NCBI GenBank assembly: GCA_028869035.1
Contig: JAGWTL010000012.1
Location: 1 to 21,150, forward strand
Length of the DNA stretch: 21,150 bases
Direction: 5' to 3'
Source of the DNA: Burkholderiales bacterium
GTDB lineage: Bacteria > Pseudomonadota > Gammaproteobacteria > Burkholderiales > Burkholderiaceae_C
In this document: positions 14,563 to 21,150 of the stretch, one piece after another
Layout of the letters: every line of letters begins with the position of its first letter
How positions within the stretch are numbered: position 1 is the stretch's first letter
Notes under the pieces: generated by a model
Databases searched by the model: none
What the model saw: the letters and a program-made list of their open reading frames with translations, nothing else
What the model was told of the DNA's origin: nothing
Program-made: the position numbers and the translations under genes

Positions 14563-15393
14563 ATGCGCAACCTCAACGAGGACACCATCACCCAGGCCGT
14601 GATCGAGCGCTTTTCCAGAACGCCCGACCCGCGCCTCAAGGAGATCATGACCAGCCTGGTGCAGCACCTGCACGCCTTCGCGCGCGAGGTGCGGCTGACC
14701 GAGGAGGAGTGGTTCAAGGGCATCCAGTACCTCACGGCGACCGGCCAGATGTGCAGCGACACGCGCCAGGAGTTCATCCTGCTGTCCGACACCCTGGGCC
14801 TGTCCATGCTGACGGTGGCCATGAACAACGACAAACCGGCCGGCTGCACCGAACCCACGGTGTTCGGCCCCTTCTTCCTGGAGCAGGCGCCCGAGTACCA
14901 GCTCGGTGACGACGTGGCCAACGGCGCCAAGGGCGAGCCCTGCCTGGTCAGCGGCACCGTCAAGGGCCTGGGCGGCGAGCCGATTCCGAATGCACTGATC
15001 AACGTCTGGCAGGCCGACGCCGACGGCAACTACGACGTGCAGTACGCGCACCTGGCCCATCCCCAGGCGCGCGGCATCCTGCATGCCGACGCGCAGGGGC
15101 GCTTCCATTTCAAGACCATCCTGGCCGAGGCCTACCCCATCCCCAGCGACGGGCCGGTGGGCGCCATGCTCAAGGCCACCAGGAACCACCCCTGGCGGCC
15201 GGCCCATCTGCATTTCATGATCGAGGCGCCAGGTTACGAACGCCTGATCACCCATGTGTTCCGCAACGGGGACCCCTACCTCGATTCCGACGTCGTGTTC
15301 GGCGTGCGTTCCACCCTGATCGCGGACTGGGTGAAGCAGCCGGATGGCAGCTACCTGCTTGAGTACGACTTCGTGCTCAACCCCGGAACCTGA
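14563..15393 (+). CDS. Intradiol ring-cleavage dioxygenase, hydroxyquinol 1,2-dioxygenase type
   Basis: The 276-residue protein has the Dioxygenase_N helical dimer domain (about 5-95) followed by the catalytic beta-sandwich. The non-haem Fe(III) ligands are Tyr157 (DGNYDVQY), Tyr191 (AEAYPIPSDGPVG) and His215/His217 (RPAHLHFMI). Their spacing is almost that of known hydroxyquinol 1,2-dioxygenases, and the DPYLDSDVVFGVRSTL segment fits that subgroup better than catechol dioxygenases. It cleaves 1,2,4-trihydroxybenzene to maleylacetate, the substrate of the reductase at 7364. ATG 14563 with CAGGAG is chosen; the frame is open far upstream but that part lies antisense to lysR. The end looks frameshifted: 15387-15440 in the -1 frame read a coding-like tail (see findings). 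Confidence 0.88.
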   Translation: MRNLNEDTITQAVIERFSRTPDPRLKEIMTSLVQHLHAFAREVRLTEEEWFKGIQYLTATGQMCSDTRQEFILLSDTLGLSMLTVAMNNDKPAGCTEPTVFGPFFLEQAPEYQLGDDVANGAKGEPCLVSGTVKGLGGEPIPNALINVWQADADGNYDVQYAHLAHPQARGILHADAQGRFHFKTILAEAYPIPSDGPVGAMLKATRNHPWRPAHLHFMIEAPGYERLITHVFRNGDPYLDSDVVFGVRSTLIADWVKQPDGSYLLEYDFVLNPGT

Positions 15394-15450
15394 AAGAGGG
15401 CCGCCGGCCCGAGTTCATCGACCTGACCCGCTTCATGTAACGGAGCCCCC

Positions 15451-15756
15451 ATGCTGTTCGCCTTCATCTTGATGGACAAGCCCGATCACGCCGCCCTGCG
15501 CCAGCGCGTGCGCCCCGAGCACAAGGCCTACCTGGCCGCCGTGGCCGAGCGCATGGCCTTTGCCGGCCCCTTCACGCACGACGACGGCAAGACCATGCTG
15601 GGCAGCCTGCTGGTGATCGACTTCCCCGGCCGCGACGCCGCGCACGCCTGGCTGGCCAAGGAGCCGTTCACCCAGGCCGGCCTGTACGCCAGCACCACCA
15701 TCCACGCCTTCGTGAACCTGTGGCCGCAGAAGGCCGGTTTCCCGCCGGCGGCCTGA
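15451..15756 (+). CDS. YciI-like small alpha+beta-barrel protein
   Basis: The 101-residue protein starts at ATG 15451 with CGGAG before it. It follows the YciI pattern: MLFAFILMDKPD, then R-x-x-H with His24 (RPEHKAYL), AGPFTHDDG with Asp44/Asp45, GSLLVIDFPGRDAAHAWL and EPFTQAGLY. The conserved His and Asp form the proposed catalytic dyad of the family. One YciI protein, TftG, acts as 5-chlorohydroxyquinol dehydrochlorinase next to the hydroxyquinol dioxygenase TftH in 2,4,5-T degradation. Position directly after a hydroxyquinol-type dioxygenase makes a similar elimination or isomerisation role plausible here (inference). Without alignment I cannot say whether the active site matches TftG. Confidence 0.85.
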   Translation: MLFAFILMDKPDHAALRQRVRPEHKAYLAAVAERMAFAGPFTHDDGKTMLGSLLVIDFPGRDAAHAWLAKEPFTQAGLYASTTIHAFVNLWPQKAGFPPAA

Positions 15757-15769
15757 ACGGAGCGGATCA

Positions 15770-16072
15770 GTGATCAAGCACATCGTGATGTGGAACGTGC
15801 GCGGCGACACGCCGGCCGAGAAGACGCTGGCCATCGCGCAGCTGCAGCGCAGTTTCGAGAGCCTGCGTGGCCGCATCCCCGGCCTGCTGCGTCTGGAGAT
15901 CGGTGTGGACAGCAGCCGTATCGACTACGCCTGTGACGTGGTGCTGTATTCCGAGTTCGAGAGCCAGGCGGCGCTGGACGCCTATGGGACGCATCCCGAG
16001 CACCTGCGCGTGAAGAGCGAGGTGGCCGACCTGCGCATCGCCCGCCACCAGGTGGACTACACCGCACCCTGA
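15770..16072 (+). CDS. Dabb (stress-responsive A/B barrel) domain protein
   Basis: The 100-residue protein starts at GTG 15770, with GGAG seven bases upstream and 13 bases after the YciI stop. The Dabb pattern is clear: IKHIVMWNVRG, IPGLLRLEIGVDSSR, YACDVVLYSEFESQAALDAY, HPEHLRVKSEV and HQVDY. These dimeric ferredoxin-like barrels include small enzymes that act on aromatic or polyketide intermediates, such as olivetolic acid cyclase, and many of unknown role. Tight packing with the dioxygenase and YciI genes suggests it handles a reactive pathway intermediate (inference). An internal ATG at 15788 would remove the first beta strand and is not preferred. Confidence 0.88.
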   Translation: MIKHIVMWNVRGDTPAEKTLAIAQLQRSFESLRGRIPGLLRLEIGVDSSRIDYACDVVLYSEFESQAALDAYGTHPEHLRVKSEVADLRIARHQVDYTAP

Positions 16073-16097
16073 ATTTTTTGTTTTCCTAGGAACGATC

Positions 16098-16715
16098 ATG
16101 AGCAACTCTTTGAACGACGAACTGCTGATCCGCCAGATGGTGGAGCGCTGGGCCGTCTGGCGCGACGCCGGCGACTGGGAGCGTTTCGCCACCGTCTGGC
16201 ATCCCGAGGGCGTGATGATGGCCACCTGGTTCCAGGGGCCGTTTGCCGAGTTCATCCGCGTGACGAAAGAGGGCTGGGCCAAGGGCGTGAGCATCCTGCA
16301 CTTCCTGGGCGGTTCGGCCATCGAGGTCGCGGGGGACCGCGCGATAGCCCAGACCAAGATGACCATCTCGCAGCGCGGCATGGTCGAAGGCGAGAACGGC
16401 CCGGTGCTGTGCGACGTGGTCTGCACCGGCCGCTTCTACGACTTCGTGAGCAAACACAATGGCGCATGGAAGGTGCTGCACCGCCAGCCCATCTACGAGA
16501 AGGACCGCATCGACCCGGTGGACTCCACGGCCCAGCTCAAGCTCGACCAGCAGGCCCTGGCCGGTTTCCCCGAGGGCTACCGCCACCTCGCCTACATCCA
16601 GACCCGCATCGGCTACACCGTCAAGATGGACATGCCCATGCTCAAGGGCCCGGTGGTCGAGGAGCTCTATCGCCGCGGCGCGCGCTGGCTGGCCGGCGGC
16701 GCAATCGAGCGCTGA
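16098..16715 (+). CDS. SnoaL/NTF2-like protein
   Basis: The 205-residue protein has a SnoaL-like fold in its first 140 residues: LIRQMVERWAVWRDAGDWERF, WHPEGVMMATWFQG, ILHFLGGSAIEV, AIAQTKMTISQ, CTGRFYDFV and WKVLHRQPIYEKDRI. A C-terminal extension of about 60 residues (residues 145-205) is longer than in plain SnoaL proteins. The family covers small cyclases, dehydratases, isomerases and subunits of ring-hydroxylating enzymes. In this operon it could process an aromatic or ring-opened intermediate (inference). The ribosome site is weak (AGGAA). It lies 25 bases after the Dabb gene and 30 bases before Bug 4, so one transcript is likely. Confidence 0.85.
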   Translation: MSNSLNDELLIRQMVERWAVWRDAGDWERFATVWHPEGVMMATWFQGPFAEFIRVTKEGWAKGVSILHFLGGSAIEVAGDRAIAQTKMTISQRGMVEGENGPVLCDVVCTGRFYDFVSKHNGAWKVLHRQPIYEKDRIDPVDSTAQLKLDQQALAGFPEGYRHLAYIQTRIGYTVKMDMPMLKGPVVEELYRRGARWLAGGAIER

Positions 16716-16745
16716 TTCCTGACACCCGATCACGAGGAGACAAGC

Positions 16746-17747
16746 ATGAACAAGATGCAGGCATCCATTTTCAAACGCCGCGACATCGTGCGCGCCCTGC
16801 CAGCCGCCGCCCTGTTGGGGATGGCACCGTCGGCCTGGGCGCAGAGCGCCTACCCGAGCCGTCCCTTGCGCGTGATCGTGCCGCAGCCGCCGGGCGGCGG
16901 TTTCGATTTCGTGGCCCGCGCACTCGGTGAGCGACTGAGCAAGCAGATCGGCCAGAGCGTGGTGGTCGAGAACAAGCCCGGCTCGGGCACCCTGGTGGGC
17001 ACGGACGCCGCCGCCAAGGCCGACCCGGACGGCTACACCCTGCTGATGGGCTCGGTCTCCAATATCGCGCTCAATATGGGCCTGTACGACAAGCTGTCCT
17101 ACGACAGCCTGCGCGACTTCGAGCCCGTGGGCCTGGCCGTGAGCTACAGCTACACGCTGATGGCGCGCAAGGACCTGCCCTTCAACTCCCTGCAGGACGT
17201 GGTGGCCTATGCCAAGGCCAATCCGGGCAAGCTCAACTACGCCTCGGCCGGCAACGGCTCCGGCCAGCATGTGCTGGCCGCGGCCCTGTGGCATCTGGCC
17301 GGGGTCAACGTCACCCACATTCCCTACAAGGGCGCGCAGGCGGCGTATCAGGATCTGCTGGGCGGCCGCGTGGATCTGTTCTTCGATCTCTCGTCCACCG
17401 CGCGCGGCCAGGTCCAGGCCGGCACCGTCAAGGCTCTGGCCCTGTCGGGCGCCGAGCGCAACCCCATGCACCCGGACGTGCCCACCATCCTGGAGAGCGG
17501 CGTGGCCCCGCTGGACCTGGAGTCCTGGTTCGGTTACTTCGTGCCCAGCAGGACGCCGGCCGCCGTGCAGGAGCGCCTGCGCAGCGAACTGGCCAAGGTC
17601 ATCGCGCAGCCCGAACTGCAGGAGACCTTCCGCAAGGCCGGCGGCAAGCCGCTGGCGCTGAACACCGCCCAGACCCTCGCGCTGGTCAAGCGCGATGTGG
17701 AGCGCTGGACCAAGCTGGTGCGCGACATCGGCATCAAGGCCGAGTAG
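16746..17747 (+). CDS. Bug-family (TctC-like) periplasmic solute receptor 4, Tat-like leader
   Basis: The 333-residue protein has GAGGAGA before ATG 16746. The leader has twin arginines (FKRRDIVRALPAAALLGM, RR at 11-12) and likely cleavage after AWA (30-32). Bug motifs are YPSRPLRVIVPQPPGGGFDFVAR, ENKPGSGT, DGYTLLMGS, NYASAGNGSGQHVLA and HIPYKGAQAAYQDLLGG. It is co-directional with the dioxygenase operon, suggesting that its ligand is a substrate or inducer of that pathway (inference). The Tat-like leader matches Bug 3, whereas Bugs 1 and 2 have plain Sec leaders. No TctA/TctB partner is encoded here. Confidence 0.92.
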   Translation: MNKMQASIFKRRDIVRALPAAALLGMAPSAWAQSAYPSRPLRVIVPQPPGGGFDFVARALGERLSKQIGQSVVVENKPGSGTLVGTDAAAKADPDGYTLLMGSVSNIALNMGLYDKLSYDSLRDFEPVGLAVSYSYTLMARKDLPFNSLQDVVAYAKANPGKLNYASAGNGSGQHVLAAALWHLAGVNVTHIPYKGAQAAYQDLLGGRVDLFFDLSSTARGQVQAGTVKALALSGAERNPMHPDVPTILESGVAPLDLESWFGYFVPSRTPAAVQERLRSELAKVIAQPELQETFRKAGGKPLALNTAQTLALVKRDVERWTKLVRDIGIKAE

Positions 17748-17755
17748 ACCTCCTG

Positions 17756-17780
17756 CCGGCGCCACTTGCCGTGGCGTCGG
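17756..17780 (+). other. Hairpin between Bug 4 and the nitroreductase gene
   Basis: CCGGCGCCAC (17756-17765) pairs with GTGGCGTCGG (17771-17780) at nine of ten positions around TTGCC. No T-tract follows, so it is at most a partial terminator or processing hairpin in the 65-base gap. Confidence 0.4.
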
Positions 17781-17812
17781 ATAATTCCTCCTTCACACAG
17801 GCTTCCATCCCC

Positions 17813-18397
17813 ATGAAAATCGACCAGGCTTCCCTCGACCAGCTCTTCCTCAACGCGCGCACCGCCAACGGCTTCCTCGACAAGCCGGTGCCGCTGACGC
17901 TGCTGCAGGAGGTGTACGACCTCGCCAAGATGGCGCCCACCTCCATGAACACCCAGCCCACGCGTTATGTGTTCCTGAACTCACCCGCTTCCCGAGCGCG
18001 CCTCAAGCCCGCGCTGAGCCCCGGCAATCTGGACAAGACCATGCTCGCCCCGGTGACCGTGATCGTGGCCACCGACACCAGGTTCTACGAGCACATGCCC
18101 CAGGTCTGGCATGGCGCCGGCGCCAAGGAGAACTTCGAAGGCAATACCGCCCTGGCCACCGCAACGGCCACGCGCAACGGCACCCTGGGCGGCGCCTACT
18201 TCATCATGGCGGCGCGTGCCCTGGGCCTGGACTGCGGCCCCATGAGCGGTTTCGACATCGCCAAGGTCAACGCCGAGTTCTTCCCCGACGGCCGCCTGAC
18301 GGCCAACTTCCTGATCAACCTCGGTTACGCCGACCACAGCAAGGAATTCAAGCGCAACCCGCGCCTGAGCTTCGAGCAGGCTTGCCAGGTGCTGTAA
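17813..18397 (+). CDS. Nitroreductase-family oxidoreductase, RutE/malonic semialdehyde reductase-like
   Basis: The 194-residue protein matches RutE length. It carries the FMN-binding opening LFLNARTANGFLDKPV (RutE-like 'ART-x-NG'), the segment MAPTSMNTQPTRYVF and the C-terminal flavin segment GGAYFIMAARALGLDCGPMSGFD, then NFLINLGYAD. RutE reduces malonic semialdehyde to 3-hydroxypropionate; related proteins reduce other carbonyl, quinone or halogenated compounds. Together with the two beta-hydroxyacid dehydrogenases it suggests semialdehyde detoxification, or quinone reduction of hydroxyquinol oxidation products (inference). The start at ATG 17813 is chosen by homology of the first residues; its Shine-Dalgarno is weak. 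The frame is open further upstream but overlaps Bug 4. Confidence 0.87.
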   Translation: MKIDQASLDQLFLNARTANGFLDKPVPLTLLQEVYDLAKMAPTSMNTQPTRYVFLNSPASRARLKPALSPGNLDKTMLAPVTVIVATDTRFYEHMPQVWHGAGAKENFEGNTALATATATRNGTLGGAYFIMAARALGLDCGPMSGFDIAKVNAEFFPDGRLTANFLINLGYADHSKEFKRNPRLSFEQACQVL

Positions 18398-18442
18398 GCC
18401 CCTGGCAAGCCCTGCGGCTGCATTGCGCTCACCCCTCCCCAA

Positions 18443-18463
18443 CCCTCCCCTTCCAGGGGAGGG
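18443..18463. repeat. Palindromic CCCTCCCC/GGGGAGGG hairpin unit
   Basis: CCCTCCCC (18443-18450) and GGGGAGGG (18456-18463) are perfect inverted arms around TTCCA. The same arms recur at 18493-18511, so the short gap holds two copies of one palindromic unit, of the C/T-rich type often seen between genes in Comamonadaceae (recalled, not searched). Confidence 0.6.
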
Positions 18464-18491
18464 GGCAGCTACACTTGGGGCCTGCTGTCTG

Positions 18492-18520
18492 ACCCTCCCC
18501 GCCGGGGAGGGTTTTCGTTT
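18492..18520 (+). terminator. Intrinsic terminator after the nitroreductase gene
   Basis: ACCCTCCCC (18492-18500) pairs with GGGGAGGGT (18504-18512) around GCC and is followed by TTTTCGTTT. A nine-pair GC stem with a T-rich tail fits a Rho-independent terminator ending the dioxygenase operon. It lies only 15 bases before the next start codon, so the permease promoter must overlap it or lie upstream. Confidence 0.7.
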
Positions 18521-18534
18521 CTGCCCGTCTTGCC

Positions 18535-19290
18535 GTGAACTTCCTGCCCATCACCGATCCCTACTTTTACCTGGTCTCGGTGCCCGCAGTGCTTTTGCTG
18601 GGCATCAGCAAAAGCGGTTTCGGCGCCGGCTTCGGTTCGCTGGCCGTGCCCCTGATGGCGCTGGCGGTCACGGTGCCGCAGGCCGCGGCCATCCTGATGC
18701 CGGTGCTGCTGCTCATGGACCTGCTGGGCATCACGGCCCTGCGCAAGGAGTTTGACAAGGACCTGCTCAAGTTCCTGCTGCCCTTCGGCCTGCTGGGCAC
18801 GCTGATCGGCGCGCTGCTCTTCAAGCTGCTGTCCGCCTCCATCGTGGCGGGCATCGTGGGCGTGTTCACGCTGCTCTTCCTGGCGCAGCGTCTGCTGTTC
18901 CCGCCGCGCGCCGACAGCACGCCGCCGCCGCGCTGGCTGGGTGGGTTGCTCACCACGGCCGGCGGTTTCACGAGCTTCGTGGCGCACGCGGGTGGGCCGC
19001 CCATCGCGGCCTATGTGCTGCCGCTCAAGCTCAAGCCTGTGGTGTTTGCGGCCACCCTGTCCTGGTTCTTCTTTTTCATCAACCTGTCCAAGTGGGTGCC
19101 CTATGCCTGGCTGGGCCTGTTGGACTGGCGCAACCTGGCCACCTCCATCGTGCTCTTGCCGCTGGCGCCGGTGGGCGTGTGGACAGGTGTGCGCATGGCG
19201 CGGCGCATCGATGCGCAGCTGTTCTACCGGCTGATCTACCTCGGCCTCTTCCTCACCGGCACCAAGCTGGTCTGGGACGCCTTTCACTGA
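18535..19290 (+). CDS. TauE/SafE-family sulfite/anion exporter-like membrane protein
   Basis: The 251-residue protein is strongly hydrophobic, with about eight membrane segments. The TauE/SafE pattern is visible in two halves: LLGISKSGFGAGFGSLAVPLMAL (about 20-42) and GGFTSFVAHAGGPPIAAYVLPL (about 142-163). The family exports sulfite, sulfoacetate or other small anions or takes up related compounds; the substrate here is unknown. The start is GTG 18535, with no good Shine-Dalgarno in front; the next in-frame methionine would cut off the first helix. It is separated from the catabolic operon by a terminator and converges on the antiporter gene with a 13-base gap. Probably not part of the aromatic pathway. 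Confidence 0.88.
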   Translation: MNFLPITDPYFYLVSVPAVLLLGISKSGFGAGFGSLAVPLMALAVTVPQAAAILMPVLLLMDLLGITALRKEFDKDLLKFLLPFGLLGTLIGALLFKLLSASIVAGIVGVFTLLFLAQRLLFPPRADSTPPPRWLGGLLTTAGGFTSFVAHAGGPPIAAYVLPLKLKPVVFAATLSWFFFFINLSKWVPYAWLGLLDWRNLATSIVLLPLAPVGVWTGVRMARRIDAQLFYRLIYLGLFLTGTKLVWDAFH

Positions 19291-19303
19291 GGTTCCGCGC
19301 TGC

Positions 19304-21136
19304 TCAGGATTCGCCAGCGGGCTTGTGCTGGCGCTCGGCGCGCTCCTGGGCCATCTGCTCTTCCAGCTGCTGGCGGCCCTGGCGCACCACGGCGATCAGC
19401 TTGCTGCGGTCCTTGTAGTGCGGGTGCATCTTCTCGAACAGTTCCAGGTTGTGCTGGCGGAAACGCCAGGCGAACTGGCGTGCCTGCTCCTGCGTGTGGC
19501 CCAGCAGCTCCAGCACGCTGCGCGCGCTGCGCAGACTGGACTCGAAAAGTTCGCGTTGCACCAGCTGCACGCCGCGTTCGCGCAGTTCGTGCCAGTGCGT
19601 GACGTCACGCGCGCGCGCCACGATCTGCAGGGCGGGGAAGTTCTCGCGCACCAGGTCCACGATCTTGAGCGACTGCTCCTTGTCGTCCACCGCCACCACC
19701 AGCACCCTGGCGCTGGCCGCGCCGGCGATGCGCAGCAGGTCCAGGCGCGTGGCGTCGCCGTAATGCACGCGGTAGCCGAAGCTGCGCGCCGCCTCGATCA
19801 TGTCGGCGTCGTGGTCCAGCACGGTGCTGGGGATGCCCTGGGCCAGCATGACACGCGCCACGATCTGGCCGTAACGGCCGAAGCCGGCAATCAGCACCGG
19901 CGCTTCCTGCGGCTCCGAGATTTCGTCCGGCGCGGCACCGCCGGCGGCGGCCAGGCGCGGCACCAGCAGCTTGTCCACCGCCAGCAGCAGCAGGGGGCTC
20001 AGCAGCATGGACAGGGCCACCGCGCCGATCAGCAGCGAGGTGGTCTGGCCCGAGAGCAGTTGCGCGCCGGCCGCGGTCTGGAAGACCACGAAGGCGAACT
20101 CACCGCCCTGGGTCAGCAGCAGGGTGATGACGGGGCGCTCGGGCAGGGGCACGCGCATGAAGCGTGTCATGGCATAGATCAGCACCGCCTTGATGGCCAG
20201 GAAACCCAGCACCAGCAGGGCGATCAGTCCGGGCGCTGAGCGCAGCACCGAGAGGTCGATGCTCATGCCGACCGCGATGAAGAACAGGCCCAGCAGCAGG
20301 CCCTTGAAGGGTTCGATGTCGGTTTCCAGCTCGCGCCGGTACTCGCTCTCGGCCAGCAGCACGCCGGCGAGGAAGGCGCCCAGGGCCATGGACAGGCCGA
20401 TCTGCTGCATCAGCGTGGCGATGCCCACCACCAGCAGCAGGGCGGCGGCGGTGAAGATCTCGGGCGTGCGGCTGCGCGCGATCCAGCGCAGCAGGGGACG
20501 CAGCAGCAGGCGGCCGCCCAGCACGATGCCCCCGATGACGAGCACGATCTTGAGCAGCTCACCCCAGCGGAAGTCGCCATTGGCCTGGCCCGGCTCGGCG
20601 CCCAGCAGGGGCAGCAGGGCCAGGATGGGGATGGCGGCCACGTCCTGGAACAGCAGGATGGAAAAGCCGGCCTGGCCGCCCGGCGTGGGCAGCAGGTTGC
20701 GCTCGCCCATGACCTGCAGGGCGATGGCGGTGGAGGACAGGGCCAGGCCCAGAGCCGCCACCAGCGGAGTTTTCCAGCCACCGAGCTGGGCCGGGAAGAG
20801 CAGGCCCAGGGCATAGATGCCGAGGAAGAGCGCGGCGCTGCAGGCCAGCACCTGGGCGCTGCCCCAGCCGAAGATGGGCCGGCGCAGACTCCAGAGTCGG
20901 CGCGGCTCCAGCTCCAGCCCGATCAGGAAGAGCATGAGCACCACGCCGAATTCGGCGAAGTGCAGCACGTCCTGCACCTCGCTGACCAGGCCCAGGCCCC
21001 AGGGGCCGATGATGATGCCCGCGCCCAGATAGCCAATGATGGCGCCCAGGCCCAGGTATTTGCTCAGGGGCACGGCGATGACGGCGGCGCAGAGGTAGAC
21101 GAAGGTGTGGCCGAGCCAGCTGGAGGTGTGTTCCAT
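19304..21136 (-). CDS. KefB/KefC-type cation:proton antiporter (CPA2) with RCK domain
   Basis: The 610-residue protein is close to E. coli KefC/KefB length. Residues 1-390 form the Na+/H+-exchanger membrane domain with about 12-13 helices, including LGAIIGYLGAGIIIGP, FGVVLMLFLIGLELEP, the LFQDVAAIP core (Gln164-Asp165) and GGEFAFV. A cytoplasmic RCK/TrkA-N domain follows, with the Rossmann motif GFGRYG at 418-423 and Asp441 for NAD(H) binding. The tail is long and charged. Kef proteins export potassium in exchange for protons and are gated by glutathione and its adducts, which protects cells from electrophiles. No KefF/KefG partner is visible. The start at 21136 is near the window edge, so a slightly longer N-terminus cannot be excluded. 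Confidence 0.93.
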   Translation of the reverse strand: MEHTSSWLGHTFVYLCAAVIAVPLSKYLGLGAIIGYLGAGIIIGPWGLGLVSEVQDVLHFAEFGVVLMLFLIGLELEPRRLWSLRRPIFGWGSAQVLACSAALFLGIYALGLLFPAQLGGWKTPLVAALGLALSSTAIALQVMGERNLLPTPGGQAGFSILLFQDVAAIPILALLPLLGAEPGQANGDFRWGELLKIVLVIGGIVLGGRLLLRPLLRWIARSRTPEIFTAAALLLVVGIATLMQQIGLSMALGAFLAGVLLAESEYRRELETDIEPFKGLLLGLFFIAVGMSIDLSVLRSAPGLIALLVLGFLAIKAVLIYAMTRFMRVPLPERPVITLLLTQGGEFAFVVFQTAAGAQLLSGQTTSLLIGAVALSMLLSPLLLLAVDKLLVPRLAAAGGAAPDEISEPQEAPVLIAGFGRYGQIVARVMLAQGIPSTVLDHDADMIEAARSFGYRVHYGDATRLDLLRIAGAASARVLVVAVDDKEQSLKIVDLVRENFPALQIVARARDVTHWHELRERGVQLVQRELFESSLRSARSVLELLGHTQEQARQFAWRFRQHNLELFEKMHPHYKDRSKLIAVVRQGRQQLEEQMAQERAERQHKPAGES

Positions 21137-21150
21137 GAATGAGACGCCTG

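Noticed and set aside
17288..17812. N-terminal extension of the nitroreductase frame
   Set aside because: It overlaps Bug 4 in another frame and has shadow composition; the RutE-like N-terminus begins at 17813.
1..21150. CRISPR arrays, tRNA or rRNA genes, insertion sequences, phage or toxin-antitoxin genes
   Set aside because: No regular spaced repeats, tRNA-like cloverleaf, transposase motif or small two-gene toxin module could be recognised by reading the window.

Overview
This is a high-GC window with tightly packed genes. Several paralogous Bug (TctC-type) solute receptors, an orphan catabolic cluster and an inverted pair of a GTTCGGGCTGAGCC...GTCGAAG-type intergenic repeat together suggest a betaproteobacterium of the Burkholderiales, most likely Comamonadaceae-like (inference; no rRNA or other taxonomic marker is present). 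Twenty-one protein genes can be supported. One of them (a TPP enzyme) is cut by the left edge, and there is one degenerate remnant region. No tRNA, rRNA, CRISPR array, transposase or phage gene was seen.

Layout. 1-237: C-terminus of a thiamine-pyrophosphate enzyme. 263-931: GntR/FCD regulator. 1108-8425: a co-directional run consisting of a beta-hydroxyacid dehydrogenase, an ATZ/TRZ-type amidohydrolase, a Bug receptor, an NMT1/SsuA-like binding protein without a signal peptide, a second Bug, a second beta-hydroxyacid dehydrogenase and a maleylacetate reductase. 8521-9434: ohrR-ohr organic peroxide defence pair behind a striking AT-rich double operator, closed by a strong bidirectional terminator (9442-9482). 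9496-14445, minus strand: LysR regulator, lipoprotein, class A flavin monooxygenase, a degenerate stretch holding a piece of an old Bug gene, and an intact Bug. 14563-18397, plus strand and divergent from lysR: intradiol (hydroxyquinol-type) dioxygenase, YciI-like protein, Dabb protein, SnoaL-like protein, a fourth intact Bug and a RutE-like nitroreductase. 18443-18520: two related hairpins. 18535-21136: convergent TauE/SafE permease and KefB/C-type antiporter, probably housekeeping.

How the genes may work together. The flavin monooxygenase, hydroxyquinol-type dioxygenase and maleylacetate reductase form a recognisable lower pathway: hydroxylated aromatic -> hydroxyquinol -> maleylacetate -> 3-oxoadipate. 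The amidohydrolase, two dehydrogenases, nitroreductase and three small alpha+beta-barrel or SnoaL proteins look like upper-pathway or side-product steps for a substrate that cannot be named from sequence. The YciI protein directly after the dioxygenase recalls TftG, the YciI-fold dehydrochlorinase of the 2,4,5-T pathway, so a halogenated or otherwise substituted hydroxyquinol intermediate is a testable idea. Four Bug receptors without any TctA/TctB membrane partner, plus one leaderless ABC-type binding protein, point to uptake or sensing of related acids. Points most worth a second look are the frameshifted tail of the dioxygenase, the TGATG-coupled lipoprotein/monooxygenase pair, the Bug remnant and the OhrR operator architecture.
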